Assembly (NCBI GenBank): GCA_019240635.1
Contig: JAFAYA010000124.1
Coordinates: forward strand, 1 to 60,501
Origin: Acidisphaera sp.
GTDB lineage: Bacteria; Pseudomonadota; Alphaproteobacteria; Acetobacterales; Acetobacteraceae
Direction of reading: 5' to 3'
DNA length: 60,501 nt
Position numbers and translations under genes: made by a program. The notes beneath the pieces were generated by a model that worked only from the letters and a program-made list of their open reading frames with translations, ran no database searches and was not told the DNA's origin. This document shows, piece by piece, positions 26,502-36,024 of the stretch (position 1 is the stretch's first letter; each line of letters begins with the position of its first letter).

Positions 26502-27362
26502 ATGGCCGTCGGCGAACCGACCAGCGCGACCACGCGTCCGGCCCGAGGCACGCTGATGCAGGGCAAGCGCGGCGTCATCATGGGGGTAGCCAACGAGCGC
26601 TCGATCGCCTGGGGCATCGCCGCCGCCTGCGCCGCCCAGGGCGCGCAACTCGCCTTCACCTACCAGGGCGAGGCGCTGGAAAAGCGGGTGCGGCCGCTGG
26701 CGGCGAGCGTCGGCTCGGACTTATTGGTGCCATGCGATGTCGGCGACGAGGCGGCGATCGACGCCGCGTTCGCGGCGATCGCCGAGCACTTTCCGCGGCT
26801 GGACTTCCTGGTGCACGCCATCGGTTGGGCCGACAAGGCGTATCTGCGCGGCAAATACCTGGACACGTCGCGCCAGGCGTTTCTCCAGGCGCTCGACATC
26901 TCCTGCTACAGTTTTACCGCGGTTTGCCAGCGCGCGGTGAAGCTGATGCAAGGGGGTGGCTCGCTGCTGACGCTCACCTATCTCGGCGCCGAGCGGGTGA
27001 TGCCGCACTACAACGTCATGGGGATCGCCAAGGCCGCGCTGGAGGCGTCGGTGCGCTATCTCGCCGCCGATCTCGGTGCGCAGAACATCCGGGTGAACGC
27101 GATCAGCGCCGGGCCCATCAAGACGCTGGCGGCGAGCGGCATCGGCGATTTCCGCTACATCCTGCGCTGGAACCAGCTCAACAGCCCGCTCGAGCGCAAC
27201 GTCGTGGTGGACGAGGTGGGCGGCGCCGGTGTCTACCTGCTCTCCGACCTCTCGAGCGGCGTCACCGGCGAGGTGCACCATGTCGATTGCGGCTATCATA
27301 TCGTCGGCATGAAGAACCCTGCGGCGCCGGACATCAGCGTGGTGTCCGACCAGGCGACGTGA
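26502..27362 (+). CDS. fabI: Enoyl-ACP reductase (NADH), FabI
   Basis: Reduces trans-2-enoyl-ACP in each cycle of fatty-acid elongation; cytoplasmic SDR-fold enzyme. Visible features are the cofactor-binding [21 protein letters not shown], the FabI-specific catalytic pair TYLGAERV (Tyr160) and YNVMGIAK (Tyr170-x6-Lys177), and the C-terminal [21 protein letters not shown]. From ATG 26502 it has 286 residues, slightly longer than usual. ATG 26556 ([10 protein letters not shown]) would give the common length and is a fair alternative. It lies 10 bp before aroC, suggesting co-transcription. Confidence 0.96.
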   Translation: MAVGEPTSATTRPARGTLMQGKRGVIMGVANERSIAWGIAAACAAQGAQLAFTYQGEALEKRVRPLAASVGSDLLVPCDVGDEAAIDAAFAAIAEHFPRLDFLVHAIGWADKAYLRGKYLDTSRQAFLQALDISCYSFTAVCQRAVKLMQGGGSLLTLTYLGAERVMPHYNVMGIAKAALEASVRYLAADLGAQNIRVNAISAGPIKTLAASGIGDFRYILRWNQLNSPLERNVVVDEVGGAGVYLLSDLSSGVTGEVHHVDCGYHIVGMKNPAAPDISVVSDQAT

Positions 27363-27372
27363 CGCCATTGGC

Positions 27373-28479
27373 ATGTCGCACAACAGCTTTGGCCACCTGT
27401 TCCGCGTGACCACCTGGGGCGAGAGCCACGGCGAGGCGATCGGCTGCGTCGTCGACGGCTGCCCGCCGCGCCTGCCGCTCACCGAAGCCGACATCCAGCC
27501 CTGGCTCGACAAGCGGCGCCCCGGGCAGTCGCGCTTCACGACGCAGCGGCAGGAGGCGGATGCGGTGCGCATCCTGTCCGGAACGTTCGACGGCGTCACC
27601 ACCGGAACGCCGATCGCGCTGCTGATCGAGAACACCGACCAGCGTTCGCGCGACTACGGTGAGATCGCCGAGCGATTCCGGCCCGGCCACGCCGACCTGA
27701 CCTACGAGCTGAAATACGGCATCCGCGACTATCGCGGCGGCGGGCGCAGTTCGGCGCGGGAGACGGCGATGCGGGTGGCGGCCGGCGCGGTGGCGCGGGT
27801 CGTGCTGGGGCGCCAGGTGCGCGTCCGCGGCGCGCTCGTGCAGATGGGGCCGCATGGCATCGACCGGGCACGCTGGAACTGGGCGCAGGTGGACGATAAC
27901 CCCTTCTTCTGCCCGGACGCTGAGAGCGCGGCGGCGTGGGAGACGTATCTGGCGGAGGTGCGCCGCCAGGGTTCTTCGGTCGGCGCGGTGATCGAGGTGG
28001 TGGCGGACGGCGTGCCGCCCGGGCTGGGCGCGCCGGTCTACGCCAAGCTGGACGCCGACCTCGCCGCGGCGCTGATGGGCATCAATGCCGTGAAGGGCGT
28101 GGAGATCGGCGACGGGTTCGCCGCCGCCGCGCTGCGCGGCGAGGACAACGCCGATGAGATGCGCATGCAGGACGGCGTCGTGCGCTTCGAGTCCAACCGC
28201 GCCGGCGGCATTCTGGGCGGCATCTCCACCGGCGCGCCAATCGTGGCGCGCTTTGCGGTGAAGCCGACCAGCTCGATCCTGATCCCCCGCCGCACCGTCG
28301 ACCGGCAGGGTCGCGACGTCGAGATCACCACGCGTGGCCGGCACGATCCCTGCGTCGGCATCCGCGCGGTGCCGGTCGGCGAGGCGATGATGGCCTGCGT
28401 GCTGGCTGACCACCTGCTGCGCCACCGCGCCCAGAACCCCGACGCGCCGGAGACGGCGCGGCTGCCGCGGAACCGATGA
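27373..28479 (+). CDS. aroC: Chorismate synthase
   Basis: Final shikimate-pathway enzyme, making chorismate from EPSP with reduced FMN. Length 368, typical. Signatures are [19 protein letters not shown] at the N-terminus, [20 protein letters not shown] in the middle and [19 protein letters not shown] near the C-terminus. Ten bases after fabI on the same strand, and convergent with a peptidoglycan-binding protein gene 4 bp away. Confidence 0.98.
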   Translation: MSHNSFGHLFRVTTWGESHGEAIGCVVDGCPPRLPLTEADIQPWLDKRRPGQSRFTTQRQEADAVRILSGTFDGVTTGTPIALLIENTDQRSRDYGEIAERFRPGHADLTYELKYGIRDYRGGGRSSARETAMRVAAGAVARVVLGRQVRVRGALVQMGPHGIDRARWNWAQVDDNPFFCPDAESAAAWETYLAEVRRQGSSVGAVIEVVADGVPPGLGAPVYAKLDADLAAALMGINAVKGVEIGDGFAAAALRGEDNADEMRMQDGVVRFESNRAGGILGGISTGAPIVARFAVKPTSSILIPRRTVDRQGRDVEITTRGRHDPCVGIRAVPVGEAMMACVLADHLLRHRAQNPDAPETARLPRNR

Positions 28480-28483
28480 CCGC

Positions 28484-28972
28484 TCAGACGGTCGTCAGGC
28501 CCGAGAGGGACGCGAGTGTCGCGCCGGCCGCACCTGCCGGGGTCCACCAGGTCTGGTCGCCGACCACGCCGTCCGCAGCCAGGCCGCGTTGGCTCTGATA
28601 GGCGCGCACCGATGCCTCCGTGCGCGGCCCGAACCGGCCGTCCGCCGGCCCGGGAGCGTTAGGGTCTCCCTGACCGAATACCCGCGCCAGCCCATTCTGC
28701 AACCCGGTCACCGCCGCTCCGGATGCACCGGAACGCAGCACCGGCGTGTCGGGATCGGCGGGCAGCGCGGTCCAGGTGGCCGGCCCGACCACGCCGTCCA
28801 CGGCAAGGCCGTTGCCCTGCTGAAAGCCCTTCACCGCCGCTTCGGTGCCGGCGCCGAACACGCCGTCGATGTCGCCCGGCCCGCCAAGCGCCTTGGTCAT
28901 CACGAAAATACGCTGCAGGCGCCTGACATCGTCGCCCGTCGAGCCCGGGCGCAGGATCGGTCCGCTGTTCAT
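28484..28972 (-). CDS. Protein with two peptidoglycan-binding (PG_binding_1) domains
   Basis: A 162-residue protein made of two tandem PGBD repeats: about 4-70 (LRPGSTGDDVRRLQRIF then GVFGAGTEAAVKGFQQGNGL and GVVGPATWTAL) and about 78-150 (LRSGASGAAVTGLQNGLARV then GRFGPRTEASVRAYQSQRGL and GVVGDQTWW). There is no catalytic domain and no clear signal peptide. Its length is essentially just the two domains, so it may bind cell wall or be a modular accessory. Transcribed toward aroC. Confidence 0.85.
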   Translation of the reverse strand: MNSGPILRPGSTGDDVRRLQRIFVMTKALGGPGDIDGVFGAGTEAAVKGFQQGNGLAVDGVVGPATWTALPADPDTPVLRSGASGAAVTGLQNGLARVFGQGDPNAPGPADGRFGPRTEASVRAYQSQRGLAADGVVGDQTWWTPAGAAGATLASLSGLTTV

Positions 28973-29174
28973 GGCTCCCCCCTTTTCCCGGGCGGAACCT
29001 ACGGTATCCGTGACGGATTCGTGATGGATTTCTCGCGGTGGTTGGGCGACCCCGCTGCCCTTCGCGGACGGTGGCCGTTAGCTCTTTATTGAGATTTGAG
29101 TCACGAAACTGCCTTGTGTTCGCCACGTTGTCCCGGCTTGATGGCCGGGGCGCGGCGCGACAATGGGGCGGGGC

Positions 29175-29324
29175 ATGAACGAGACGGATTATGCACAGAA
29201 GCTGGACGAGCTTGACCGGCTGCTGAACGATCCGGACGTGCCGATGGAGCCGGCCCGGGTCTGGTCGCTCCTCGCCGAAATCTCGCAGCACGATCTCGCG
29301 CCGCAGCTCGGCGCCGCCGACTGA
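29175..29324 (+). CDS. Short hypothetical protein (49 residues)
   Basis: A short ORF beginning MNETDYAQKLDELDRLLNDP, acidic and predicted helical, ending LAPQLGAAD. A purine-rich GGGGCGGGG lies just before the ATG. The stop codon directly abuts the tlyA stop on the other strand. Codon positions show the strong third-base G/C of the neighbours, favouring a real gene. No function is recognised. The 200 bp upstream includes an AT-rich patch near 29085-29110 and an inverted repeat CCCGGC-TTGATG-GCCGGG. Confidence 0.6.
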   Translation: MNETDYAQKLDELDRLLNDPDVPMEPARVWSLLAEISQHDLAPQLGAAD

Positions 29325-30074
29325 TCAACCTAGGGTTGCGGCGAGCAGGAACTCGCGGTTCCCCTCCGGGCCGGTGATCGGGCTCTCCGTCGTGCCGATC
29401 ACCCGCCAGCCCGGCTGCTCCGCCCACCACGCCTCGATGCGCTCGCAGACGGCGCGATGCACCGCGGCGTCGCGCACCACGCCGCCTCCGCCCACCGCCG
29501 CCGGGCCGGCCTCGAACTGCGGCTTGATCAGCGCGACCGCCCAGGCGGTGCCGGCGCAGAGGGCCAGCGGCGCGGGCAGCAGAGTGGCCAGGCCGATGAA
29601 GCTCGCGTCGCAGACCAGCGCCTCGATGCGATCAGGGATCGCCGCCGGCGTCAGGTAGCGGGCGTTGCAGCGCTCGTGGACGACGACGCGGGGATCGGTG
29701 CGCAGCCGCCAGGCGAGCTGGCCGTGCCCGACATCGACGGCGTGCACCCGCGCCGCGCCGTGCGCCAGCAAAACGTCGGTAAAACCGCCGGTTGACGCGC
29801 CGATGTCGAGGCACATCCGTCCGGCGGGCGAGAGCGCGAAATGCGCGAGCGCGTGGGCGAGCTTCACGCCGCCGCGCGAGACCCAGGGGTGATCGCGGCC
29901 GCGCACCTCCGGCACCGCATCGCCCGGCAGCGTCTCGCCGGCCTTGTCGATCCGGCGGCCGGCGACAAACACTTTTCCGGCCAGGATCAGCGCCTGCGCG
30001 CGGGCGCGGCTTTCGGCGAGGCCGCGCTCAATCAGCAGGAGGTCGGCGCGCAGCCGGCGCCGGAGGGGCGGCAC
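29325..30074 (-). CDS. tlyA: TlyA-family rRNA 2'-O-methyltransferase (hemolysin A family)
   Basis: Cytoplasmic SAM-dependent methyltransferase of 249 residues. An N-terminal S4 RNA-binding domain (LLLIERGLAESRARAQALILAGKVFVAGRRIDK) is followed by an FtsJ-like domain with the SAM motif DIGASTGGFTDVLLAHGAA. TlyA proteins 2'-O-methylate 16S/23S rRNA; the old name hemolysin is misleading. It starts at GTG 30074, five bases after the MFS stop upstream, so it is probably co-transcribed with it. Confidence 0.92.
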   Translation of the reverse strand: MPPLRRRLRADLLLIERGLAESRARAQALILAGKVFVAGRRIDKAGETLPGDAVPEVRGRDHPWVSRGGVKLAHALAHFALSPAGRMCLDIGASTGGFTDVLLAHGAARVHAVDVGHGQLAWRLRTDPRVVVHERCNARYLTPAAIPDRIEALVCDASFIGLATLLPAPLALCAGTAWAVALIKPQFEAGPAAVGGGGVVRDAAVHRAVCERIEAWWAEQPGWRVIGTTESPITGPEGNREFLLAATLG

Positions 30075-30078
30075 GGGT

Positions 30079-31497
30079 TCAGCCCGACAACGGGGCCGCG
30101 ATGCTCTCCAGCGACTTGCCCTCGGCGTCCACGCCGAGCACCGCCTCGGTGAGCGCGGCGAGCAGCATCAGCACGGCGGCGACCAGATAGCCGCCGCACA
30201 CCGCCCAGGGGCTGCTCGATTCGATGAGGTGGCCGAACAGCGCCGGCGCGACGACGCCGCCGATCGCCGTGCCGAGCGCGTAGAACACTGCGATCGCCAG
30301 AGCGCGGGTTTCCAGCGGAAAGATTTCGCTGGCCGTCAAGTAGGCGGAACTCGCCGCCGCGGAGGCGAAGAAGAAGATGACGATCCACGCAATCGTCTGC
30401 GTAGTCGCCGAGAAGGCGCCGGCGGCGAAGCCGAGCGCGGTCGCCGCGAGCAGCAGGCCGGACAGGCCGTAGGTGCCGGCGATCATGCGTCGCCGGCCGA
30501 CCGTGTCGAAGAAGTGGCCGAGCAGCAGCGGGCCGAAGAAATTGCCGGCCGCCAGCGGCAGGATGTAGAGGCCGGTCATCGTCCCCGGCACCCCGTAGAA
30601 ATGCGCCAGCACCAGGCCGTAGGTGAAGAACACGGCGTTGAACAGGAACGCCTGGGCCGTCATCAGCACGACGGCGAGCACGCTGCGGCCGCGATAGGTG
30701 CCGAACATCGCGGAAAAGATCAGGCCGAAACCGAAGGTTTTTCGCGGATGCACGGTGAGCGTGCCCTCAGGCTTCGGCAGCGCGCGGCCGGTGTCCTGTT
30801 CCACCCGCTGCTCAACTGCTGCGACCGTCGTCTCCGCCTCGCGCTGATAGCCGTGGGTGACCAGCCAGCGCGGGCTCTCCGGCACGAAGCGGCGCAGCGC
30901 CAGGATAAACAGGCCGAGCCCGCCGCCGATGCCGAAGCCGAGACGCCAGCCGACATCGACCCCGACCAGCGTCCCGCTCAGCAGCAGCAGCGAGGCCGCG
31001 GCACCGGCCGCCGCGCCGACCCAGAAGCTGCCGTTGATGATCAGGTCGATGCGTCCGCGCAGCCGCGCCGGGATCAGCTCGTCGATCGCCGAGTTGATCG
31101 CCGCGTACTCCCCGCCGATGCCGAGTCCGGTGATCACCCGAAAGGCGGCAAAGCTCCAGAAATTCCAGGAGAAGGCGGTGAGCAGCACGCCGGCGAGATA
31201 GATCGCGAGCGTGACGTTAAAAATCAGGCGGCGGCCAAGCCGGTCGGTGAGCCAGCCGAAGCCGAGCGCGCCGGCGACCGCGCCCGCTACGTAGCAGGAG
31301 GCGACGGCGCCGATGTCGGGCGTGCTGAGCCCGAGCGTGCGGTGGTCCTGCAGGATCGGCCCGATCGAGCCGACGATCGTCACTTCCAGCCCGTCGAGCA
31401 CCCAGGTGATGCCGAGCGCCACAACGACGAGCACGTGAAAGCGGCACCAGGGCAGCCGGTCGAGCCGGGCGGGGATGTCGGTGGTGATCGCCTGCAT
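30079..31497 (-). CDS. MFS transporter, sugar/metabolite symporter type
   Basis: Twelve-helix transporter of 472 residues. It carries the signature loop GWLTDRLGRRLIFNVT between helices 2 and 3, the sugar-porter-like RVITGLGIGGEYAAINSAIDELIPARLRG, and the second-half loop GHFFDTVGRRRMIAGTYG. It is similar to the acid or sugar:proton symporters often found in alphaproteobacteria. The substrate is unknown. It leads a two-gene unit with tlyA, which looks like proximity, not shared function. Confidence 0.9.
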   Translation of the reverse strand: MQAITTDIPARLDRLPWCRFHVLVVVALGITWVLDGLEVTIVGSIGPILQDHRTLGLSTPDIGAVASCYVAGAVAGALGFGWLTDRLGRRLIFNVTLAIYLAGVLLTAFSWNFWSFAAFRVITGLGIGGEYAAINSAIDELIPARLRGRIDLIINGSFWVGAAAGAAASLLLLSGTLVGVDVGWRLGFGIGGGLGLFILALRRFVPESPRWLVTHGYQREAETTVAAVEQRVEQDTGRALPKPEGTLTVHPRKTFGFGLIFSAMFGTYRGRSVLAVVLMTAQAFLFNAVFFTYGLVLAHFYGVPGTMTGLYILPLAAGNFFGPLLLGHFFDTVGRRRMIAGTYGLSGLLLAATALGFAAGAFSATTQTIAWIVIFFFASAAASSAYLTASEIFPLETRALAIAVFYALGTAIGGVVAPALFGHLIESSSPWAVCGGYLVAAVLMLLAALTEAVLGVDAEGKSLESIAAPLSG

Positions 31498-31715
31498 ATG
31501 TCCCGCCGTTGACCCGCCGTTCGCCCCGTCGCACGAGGGTTCGGGACACCCGGGCTAAAACACCGGCGCCCGCGCGGGGTTGCGGTCCCGGCCGGCAGAT
31601 GGCGCGGCGCGTACTGAGCACGCACGGACCGTCGCCCGCGCCGCCTGCTCCTGCGTGTCCGCGCTACCCTCGGACCGGACCCGCAGACAGCCAATCGCAA
31701 TATGACTAAATGGTG

Positions 31716-31744
31716 TTGCAGACCGATCTATTCTGTCCTGAAAT
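31716..31744 (+). promoter_or_regulatory. Possible promoter for the phosphoesterase gene
   Basis: TTGCAG (31716-31721), a 17-bp spacer and TGAAAT (31739-31744) resemble sigma-70 boxes, lying about 30 bp before the ATG at 31775 in an AT-rich stretch. The -10 match is only moderate. Confidence 0.35.
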
Positions 31745-31774
31745 CATCTGGCCCGATGAGTGGGAATTGTGATC

Positions 31775-33463
31775 ATGACGCGACGTGGCGCCCTGTCTGT
31801 CAGTCTCACCCGCGGCGTATTAGGGGCCGCGCTGTGTTTGCTTGGACTGCCTGCGAATGCTCGCTCGCCGGCCGCCGGCAAGATCAAGCACGTCATCATC
31901 ATCATGCAGGAGAACCGGTCCTTCGACAGCTATTTCGGGACCTTTCCCGGCGCCGACGGCATCCCGTCCGGTGTCTGCATGCCGATCGACCCAAGCAACC
32001 CGCAGAACGGGTGCATTCAGCCGTATCACAACGGGCTTGATGCAAACGCTGGTGGCCCGCACAGCAATCTGGCTGCTCAGCTCGATCTCGACGATGGCAT
32101 CACGCACGCGAAGCTGGACGGGTTTGTCGCGCAGCAGATCGAAGGCGCTGCGCATGGCGCTCATCCCTATCAATTCATCCTCCAGGGCGTGCAGCTCCAT
32201 GACGTCATGGGCTATCACACGGCCGAGGAGATCCCGAACTACTGGGCCTATGCGAAGAACTTCGTGCTGCAGGACCACATGTTCGCGGGCGTCCGCTCAT
32301 CCTCGTTCCCGATCCATGTCGACATGACGAGCGAGTGGGTCGCGAAATGCGCAGACCAGACCGACGTGTCGACGTGCTACACCTTCCCCTATCTCCTGCA
32401 TAACCGGGAGACGAGATTCCCCTGGGCGAACTTCTTCCAATTGCTCGATACGCATAATGTCAGTTGGAAATATTACCTCGGCGAGGGGACGGAGCCGGAC
32501 TGCGAATCCGGCGAGATGACCTGTGAACCCGTGATACAGAACCCTGAGACGCCTTCGGGCTGGAATCCAGCCAAGTTTTACAGCTACGTGCGCGAGCAGC
32601 CTTACGGCTATCGCATGAAGCACATACACGTCACCAACCATTTCCTGGTAGACATCAAGCTTCACAAGCTGCCGCAGGTCGTGTGGCTGATCCCGAGCGA
32701 CGTCTACAGCGAGCATCCGCCGCACAGCATCACCGCCGGCATGATGTACGTCACGGCGCTGGTCAATGCGGTGATGAACTCGTCGTACTGGAACGACACG
32801 GCGATCTTCATCAGCTGGGACGACTGGGGCGGCTTTTACGATCACGTGGTGCCGCCGAACGTGGACACCAACAACACACCAACGCCAATCCAGGGTTACG
32901 GCCAGCGCGTGCCGGGACTTCTGGTGAGCGCCTACGCCAGGCACGGGTATATCGACCACGGCGTTCTCAGCTTCGACTCGTATCCCCGGTTCATCGAAGA
33001 CGTGTTCATGGACGGCGCCAGGCTGGTTCCGGCAGAACTCGGCCTTCCCGACAAGCGCCCGACCATTCGCGACGCCCTTCGCCAGGTGCGTTACTTTGAT
33101 GGGACAACGGCGCCGATCGTAGACCTGGCCGACGAGTTCGACTTCACTGCCACACCGCAGCCGCCACTTGTCCTGACCACGCTGATCCCCAGCGACATCA
33201 CCGCGTCCTGCAACCAGGGAAGCGGGGTCGCATGCACCGTGCCGCAGGTGACGGTGAGCTGGAACGCGGTGCCGGCACCCAACCCGAGTGGCGTCACATA
33301 CCGGCTGTTCCGCGACGGCCAACTGGTCGAGACCTGCGACAGCAAGGCGACGTCGTGCGTCGATACGCCGGGAAGCGGGGATCACCTCTACCGCGTCCTC
33401 AGCATCGACGGGGGCTGGAACATGAGCCCGCTTTCGCCGGCAGCCTTGGCGACGGTGCCGTAG
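31775..33463 (+). CDS. Secreted phosphoesterase (phospholipase C family)
   Basis: Exported protein of 562 residues. The signal peptide MTRRGALSVSLTRGVLGAAL ends near NARS. The phosphoesterase domain (PF04185 type) starts with KIKHVIIIMQENRSFDSYFG, the family's metal/nucleophile motif (MQENRSFD), and later has the metal-binding SWDDWGGFYDHVVPP. The C-terminal ~100 residues contain a fibronectin-like region (VPQVTVSWNAVPAPNPSGV). Its likely role is hydrolysis of phospholipids or phosphate esters outside the cytoplasm, for phosphate scavenging or lipid attack. G+C is clearly lower than in the flanks, suggesting acquisition. The start is ATG 31775, not the upstream GTG 31760. Confidence 0.9.
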   Translation: MTRRGALSVSLTRGVLGAALCLLGLPANARSPAAGKIKHVIIIMQENRSFDSYFGTFPGADGIPSGVCMPIDPSNPQNGCIQPYHNGLDANAGGPHSNLAAQLDLDDGITHAKLDGFVAQQIEGAAHGAHPYQFILQGVQLHDVMGYHTAEEIPNYWAYAKNFVLQDHMFAGVRSSSFPIHVDMTSEWVAKCADQTDVSTCYTFPYLLHNRETRFPWANFFQLLDTHNVSWKYYLGEGTEPDCESGEMTCEPVIQNPETPSGWNPAKFYSYVREQPYGYRMKHIHVTNHFLVDIKLHKLPQVVWLIPSDVYSEHPPHSITAGMMYVTALVNAVMNSSYWNDTAIFISWDDWGGFYDHVVPPNVDTNNTPTPIQGYGQRVPGLLVSAYARHGYIDHGVLSFDSYPRFIEDVFMDGARLVPAELGLPDKRPTIRDALRQVRYFDGTTAPIVDLADEFDFTATPQPPLVLTTLIPSDITASCNQGSGVACTVPQVTVSWNAVPAPNPSGVTYRLFRDGQLVETCDSKATSCVDTPGSGDHLYRVLSIDGGWNMSPLSPAALATVP

Positions 33464-33634
33464 CACGCTCCGGAAGTCGCACGGGGAATCTTCGCCAGCC
33501 GGCCGGGGGTCTGCGTCCGACCCCGCGTATCCGCGACAGAATGCCGCCCGCGGATGCCGGTTGTGGGGCACGCCCCCTTGCTGGGCCGCCGCGCTGGTCG
33601 TACGCCGCTATCCTCACTCTGCGGAGCGGAGACG

Positions 33635-34960
33635 ATGAAGCTGGCCCGGACCGCTGTGCTCACTGTCGTTTGCGGACTTTTTCTCACGCATTCTCCCAAG
33701 GCTCAGGAAAAGGGGCGCTTTGCGGTGAACCCGATCCCGGCACCGGGCAATGAGACCTTTCCCGACCCGTTCCCGATCCTGGATCCATCCAATCCGGCCA
33801 ACCGGAACAAGGTCGGAAACGACTTCGTCTTTTTCAGCACTCAGGACAAGGCGATGTCGTTCCCCAGCTTTGATTTCCGCAGTCCGTCCGACGTCACGGT
33901 GCGGCCGATTTCCGTTGACGTTTCTTTCCTGCAACAGAGGCTGAATCCTGCTTTTCGCATTGCCGGTTCATTCTGGGCGAAGAACGTATTCTACGATCAG
34001 CGGACGTGCGCGTGGCACATGATCGCGTCGGCCGTTGTGGCGGAAACCGACTGGCAGTCCAAGGCCAGAAGCGGAATGAACATCTGGCCGAAGCGACTGC
34101 AAACAAGCATAGTACATCTCAGTCCGGACTATACGGCCTGCAGCACGCCGCTCGCTGCCCTGAACCAAATTCGCTACTGGCGCGTGGATAAGGAACTGAT
34201 CGGACGCATTCCCACGATCAGCGACACCGCCGGGACGATCGTCTTCGACTACGCGAACTACGCCGGAAAGCTTGTCCAGGACAGGGTGGGGGATCCGATC
34301 TATCTCATCTATGTCAAGCGATTGGGCAGTACGATGGCAGGCATCGTTGCTCAGCCGATGCTGAGTCCCGACACGGTGGACACGAGCCGCCCACCCATCA
34401 CCCTTCTGGCGCCTGACCTTCGTCGCAGCTCGGAATACCGTGACGGCGCAAGCGGCCTGCAGATCATCGAGACAGCAAATGTCGTCAAGATCAGGCAGAC
34501 CTGGGCACTGCTCTACACGACGGGAAATTACCGGAGCGACACCTACAAGATCGGCATCGCCTACAGCGACCGCCTCACCGGCCCGTATGAGAAGGTCCTT
34601 GCGAGGGACCTGGACAACGTCTGGCGCAACTACCCGGGCGGCGCTTCAGGTGACGAGGTCGTGTATCTGCTTCAGGGGCAGAACCCCAACTGGTTCAATT
34701 TCATCCGCCACGTCAAGGCGCCTGGAGTTCCGACCATCCTGATGGAAACGATTTCGGGTCACGATCAGTATTTTATGACCTTTGCCGGCTATCCCCAATG
34801 GATGGAACCCAGGGGAGACCAACAATACAATCCTGCAGCACGAGTGGCCTACTTTGCTCCCGTATCGGTCAACATCCCGAACAGCGCGAGCGCTGTCGCC
34901 AGCAGTGGCAGCTACGACCGTGCGCATTGGGTTGAGCTTCAGACGCAACCTTTGCGCTGA
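33635..34960 (+). CDS. Secreted beta-propeller-like protein of unknown function
   Basis: Not firmly recognised. The 441-residue product has the signal peptide MKLARTAVLTVVCGLFLTHS. Repeated short segments (WAKNVFYD, WHMIASAVVAE, WALLYTTGNY, KIGIAYSDRLTGPYEKVL) look like blades of a five-bladed propeller as in GH43/GH32/DUF4185-type proteins; a YSDRLTGPYEK-like phrase is common in those folds. Catalytic acids cannot be assigned by eye. It lies about 170 bp after the secreted phosphoesterase, shares its lower G+C, and may have arrived with it. The gap 33464-33634 contains nothing recognisable. Confidence 0.6.
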   Translation: MKLARTAVLTVVCGLFLTHSPKAQEKGRFAVNPIPAPGNETFPDPFPILDPSNPANRNKVGNDFVFFSTQDKAMSFPSFDFRSPSDVTVRPISVDVSFLQQRLNPAFRIAGSFWAKNVFYDQRTCAWHMIASAVVAETDWQSKARSGMNIWPKRLQTSIVHLSPDYTACSTPLAALNQIRYWRVDKELIGRIPTISDTAGTIVFDYANYAGKLVQDRVGDPIYLIYVKRLGSTMAGIVAQPMLSPDTVDTSRPPITLLAPDLRRSSEYRDGASGLQIIETANVVKIRQTWALLYTTGNYRSDTYKIGIAYSDRLTGPYEKVLARDLDNVWRNYPGGASGDEVVYLLQGQNPNWFNFIRHVKAPGVPTILMETISGHDQYFMTFAGYPQWMEPRGDQQYNPAARVAYFAPVSVNIPNSASAVASSGSYDRAHWVELQTQPLR

Positions 34961-35046
34961 CTTGGAGAGTGTTGAACCGGTCTCGTCCAGCGTCACAGTT
35001 GTGATCTCTCTTGCGAACGGTGGAACGTCTGAATCGATGGGCAACC

Positions 35047-36024
35047 ATGATTCAGAAGACATGGATGGGATTTGCGCCGGTTGAGGCGACGCTCGAGGGC
35101 GGCGCAGGCGCCGACACCGGAGCGCACGGCATTGCTGCTGTGAGCGCGACCCGCCGCTCCGGCGACCTTGCGGTCGGGCTCGCGTGCCTGCTCGCCACCG
35201 CGATCTGCTGGGGGCTGAACTGGCCGCTGATCAAATACCTGCTCACCCAGGTGCCGCCGTTCAGCATGCGCGGCTTCGCCGGCCTGCTCGGCGCGGCCGT
35301 CGCCTTCGGCTTCGCCTGCGCCGGCCGCGAGCGACTGCGCCCGCCGGCCGGGCAGTGGCAGCCACTGATCGCCTCGGCGCTGCTCAACATCGCCGCCTTC
35401 ATGGGAGCCTCGACCTTCGGCATGATGTGGCTCTCCGCGTCGGAGGCGGTGATCATCGCCTACACGATGCCGCTCTGGGCCGTGCTGTTCGCCTGGCCGA
35501 TCCTGCACGAGCGGCCGCGCGCCGCGCGCCTGCTGGCGCTCGCGCTGGGACTTTCGGGGGTCGCCGTGCTGATGGGGGCGCAGCCGATGCAAGCCTCGTG
35601 GTCGAAGCTGCCGGGGGTGGCCATCGCGTTCACCGGCGCCTGGATGTTCGGCCTCGGCACCGTGCTGGCCAAGCGCCGGCCGCCCTCGATGCCGCCGTTC
35701 GCCAGCGTCGCCTGGCAGCTCGTTCTGGGCTCGACGCCGTTTGCTCTCCCAGCGCTGCTCGAGCATCCGCACTGGGGCGCTTTGCCCGGAAGAGCCTGGG
35801 CGGGGCTGCTGTATCTCGGCATGGTGCCGATGGTCTTCGCCTACGTCACCTGGTTCCGGGCGCTGCGCCTGCTGCCGGCGGCGACCGCGGCGATCGGCAC
35901 GCTGATGGTGCCGATCGTCGGCGTGTTCGGCTCCGCCCTGTTGCTCGGCGAGCCGCTCGGCCTTCGCCAGCTTGCCGCCCTCGGCCTGACGGTCGCCGGC
36001 GTCGGCCTGGCGGTGCGCGCATGA
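35047..36024 (+). CDS. EamA/DMT-family transporter
   Basis: Ten-helix drug/metabolite exporter with two EamA halves. The first begins AVGLACLLATAICWGLNWPLIKYLL; the second begins LPGVAIAFTGAWMFGLGTVLAKR. Each half ends with a typical glycine-rich helix (SGVAVLMGAQ; VAGVGLAVRA). The start is uncertain: ATG 35047 is used, but residues before about 32 look unlike the family and have the lower G+C of the upstream region. GTG 35140 is a plausible native start. Its stop overlaps the following ATG by 4 nt. Confidence 0.85.
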   Translation: MIQKTWMGFAPVEATLEGGAGADTGAHGIAAVSATRRSGDLAVGLACLLATAICWGLNWPLIKYLLTQVPPFSMRGFAGLLGAAVAFGFACAGRERLRPPAGQWQPLIASALLNIAAFMGASTFGMMWLSASEAVIIAYTMPLWAVLFAWPILHERPRAARLLALALGLSGVAVLMGAQPMQASWSKLPGVAIAFTGAWMFGLGTVLAKRRPPSMPPFASVAWQLVLGSTPFALPALLEHPHWGALPGRAWAGLLYLGMVPMVFAYVTWFRALRLLPAATAAIGTLMVPIVGVFGSALLLGEPLGLRQLAALGLTVAGVGLAVRA

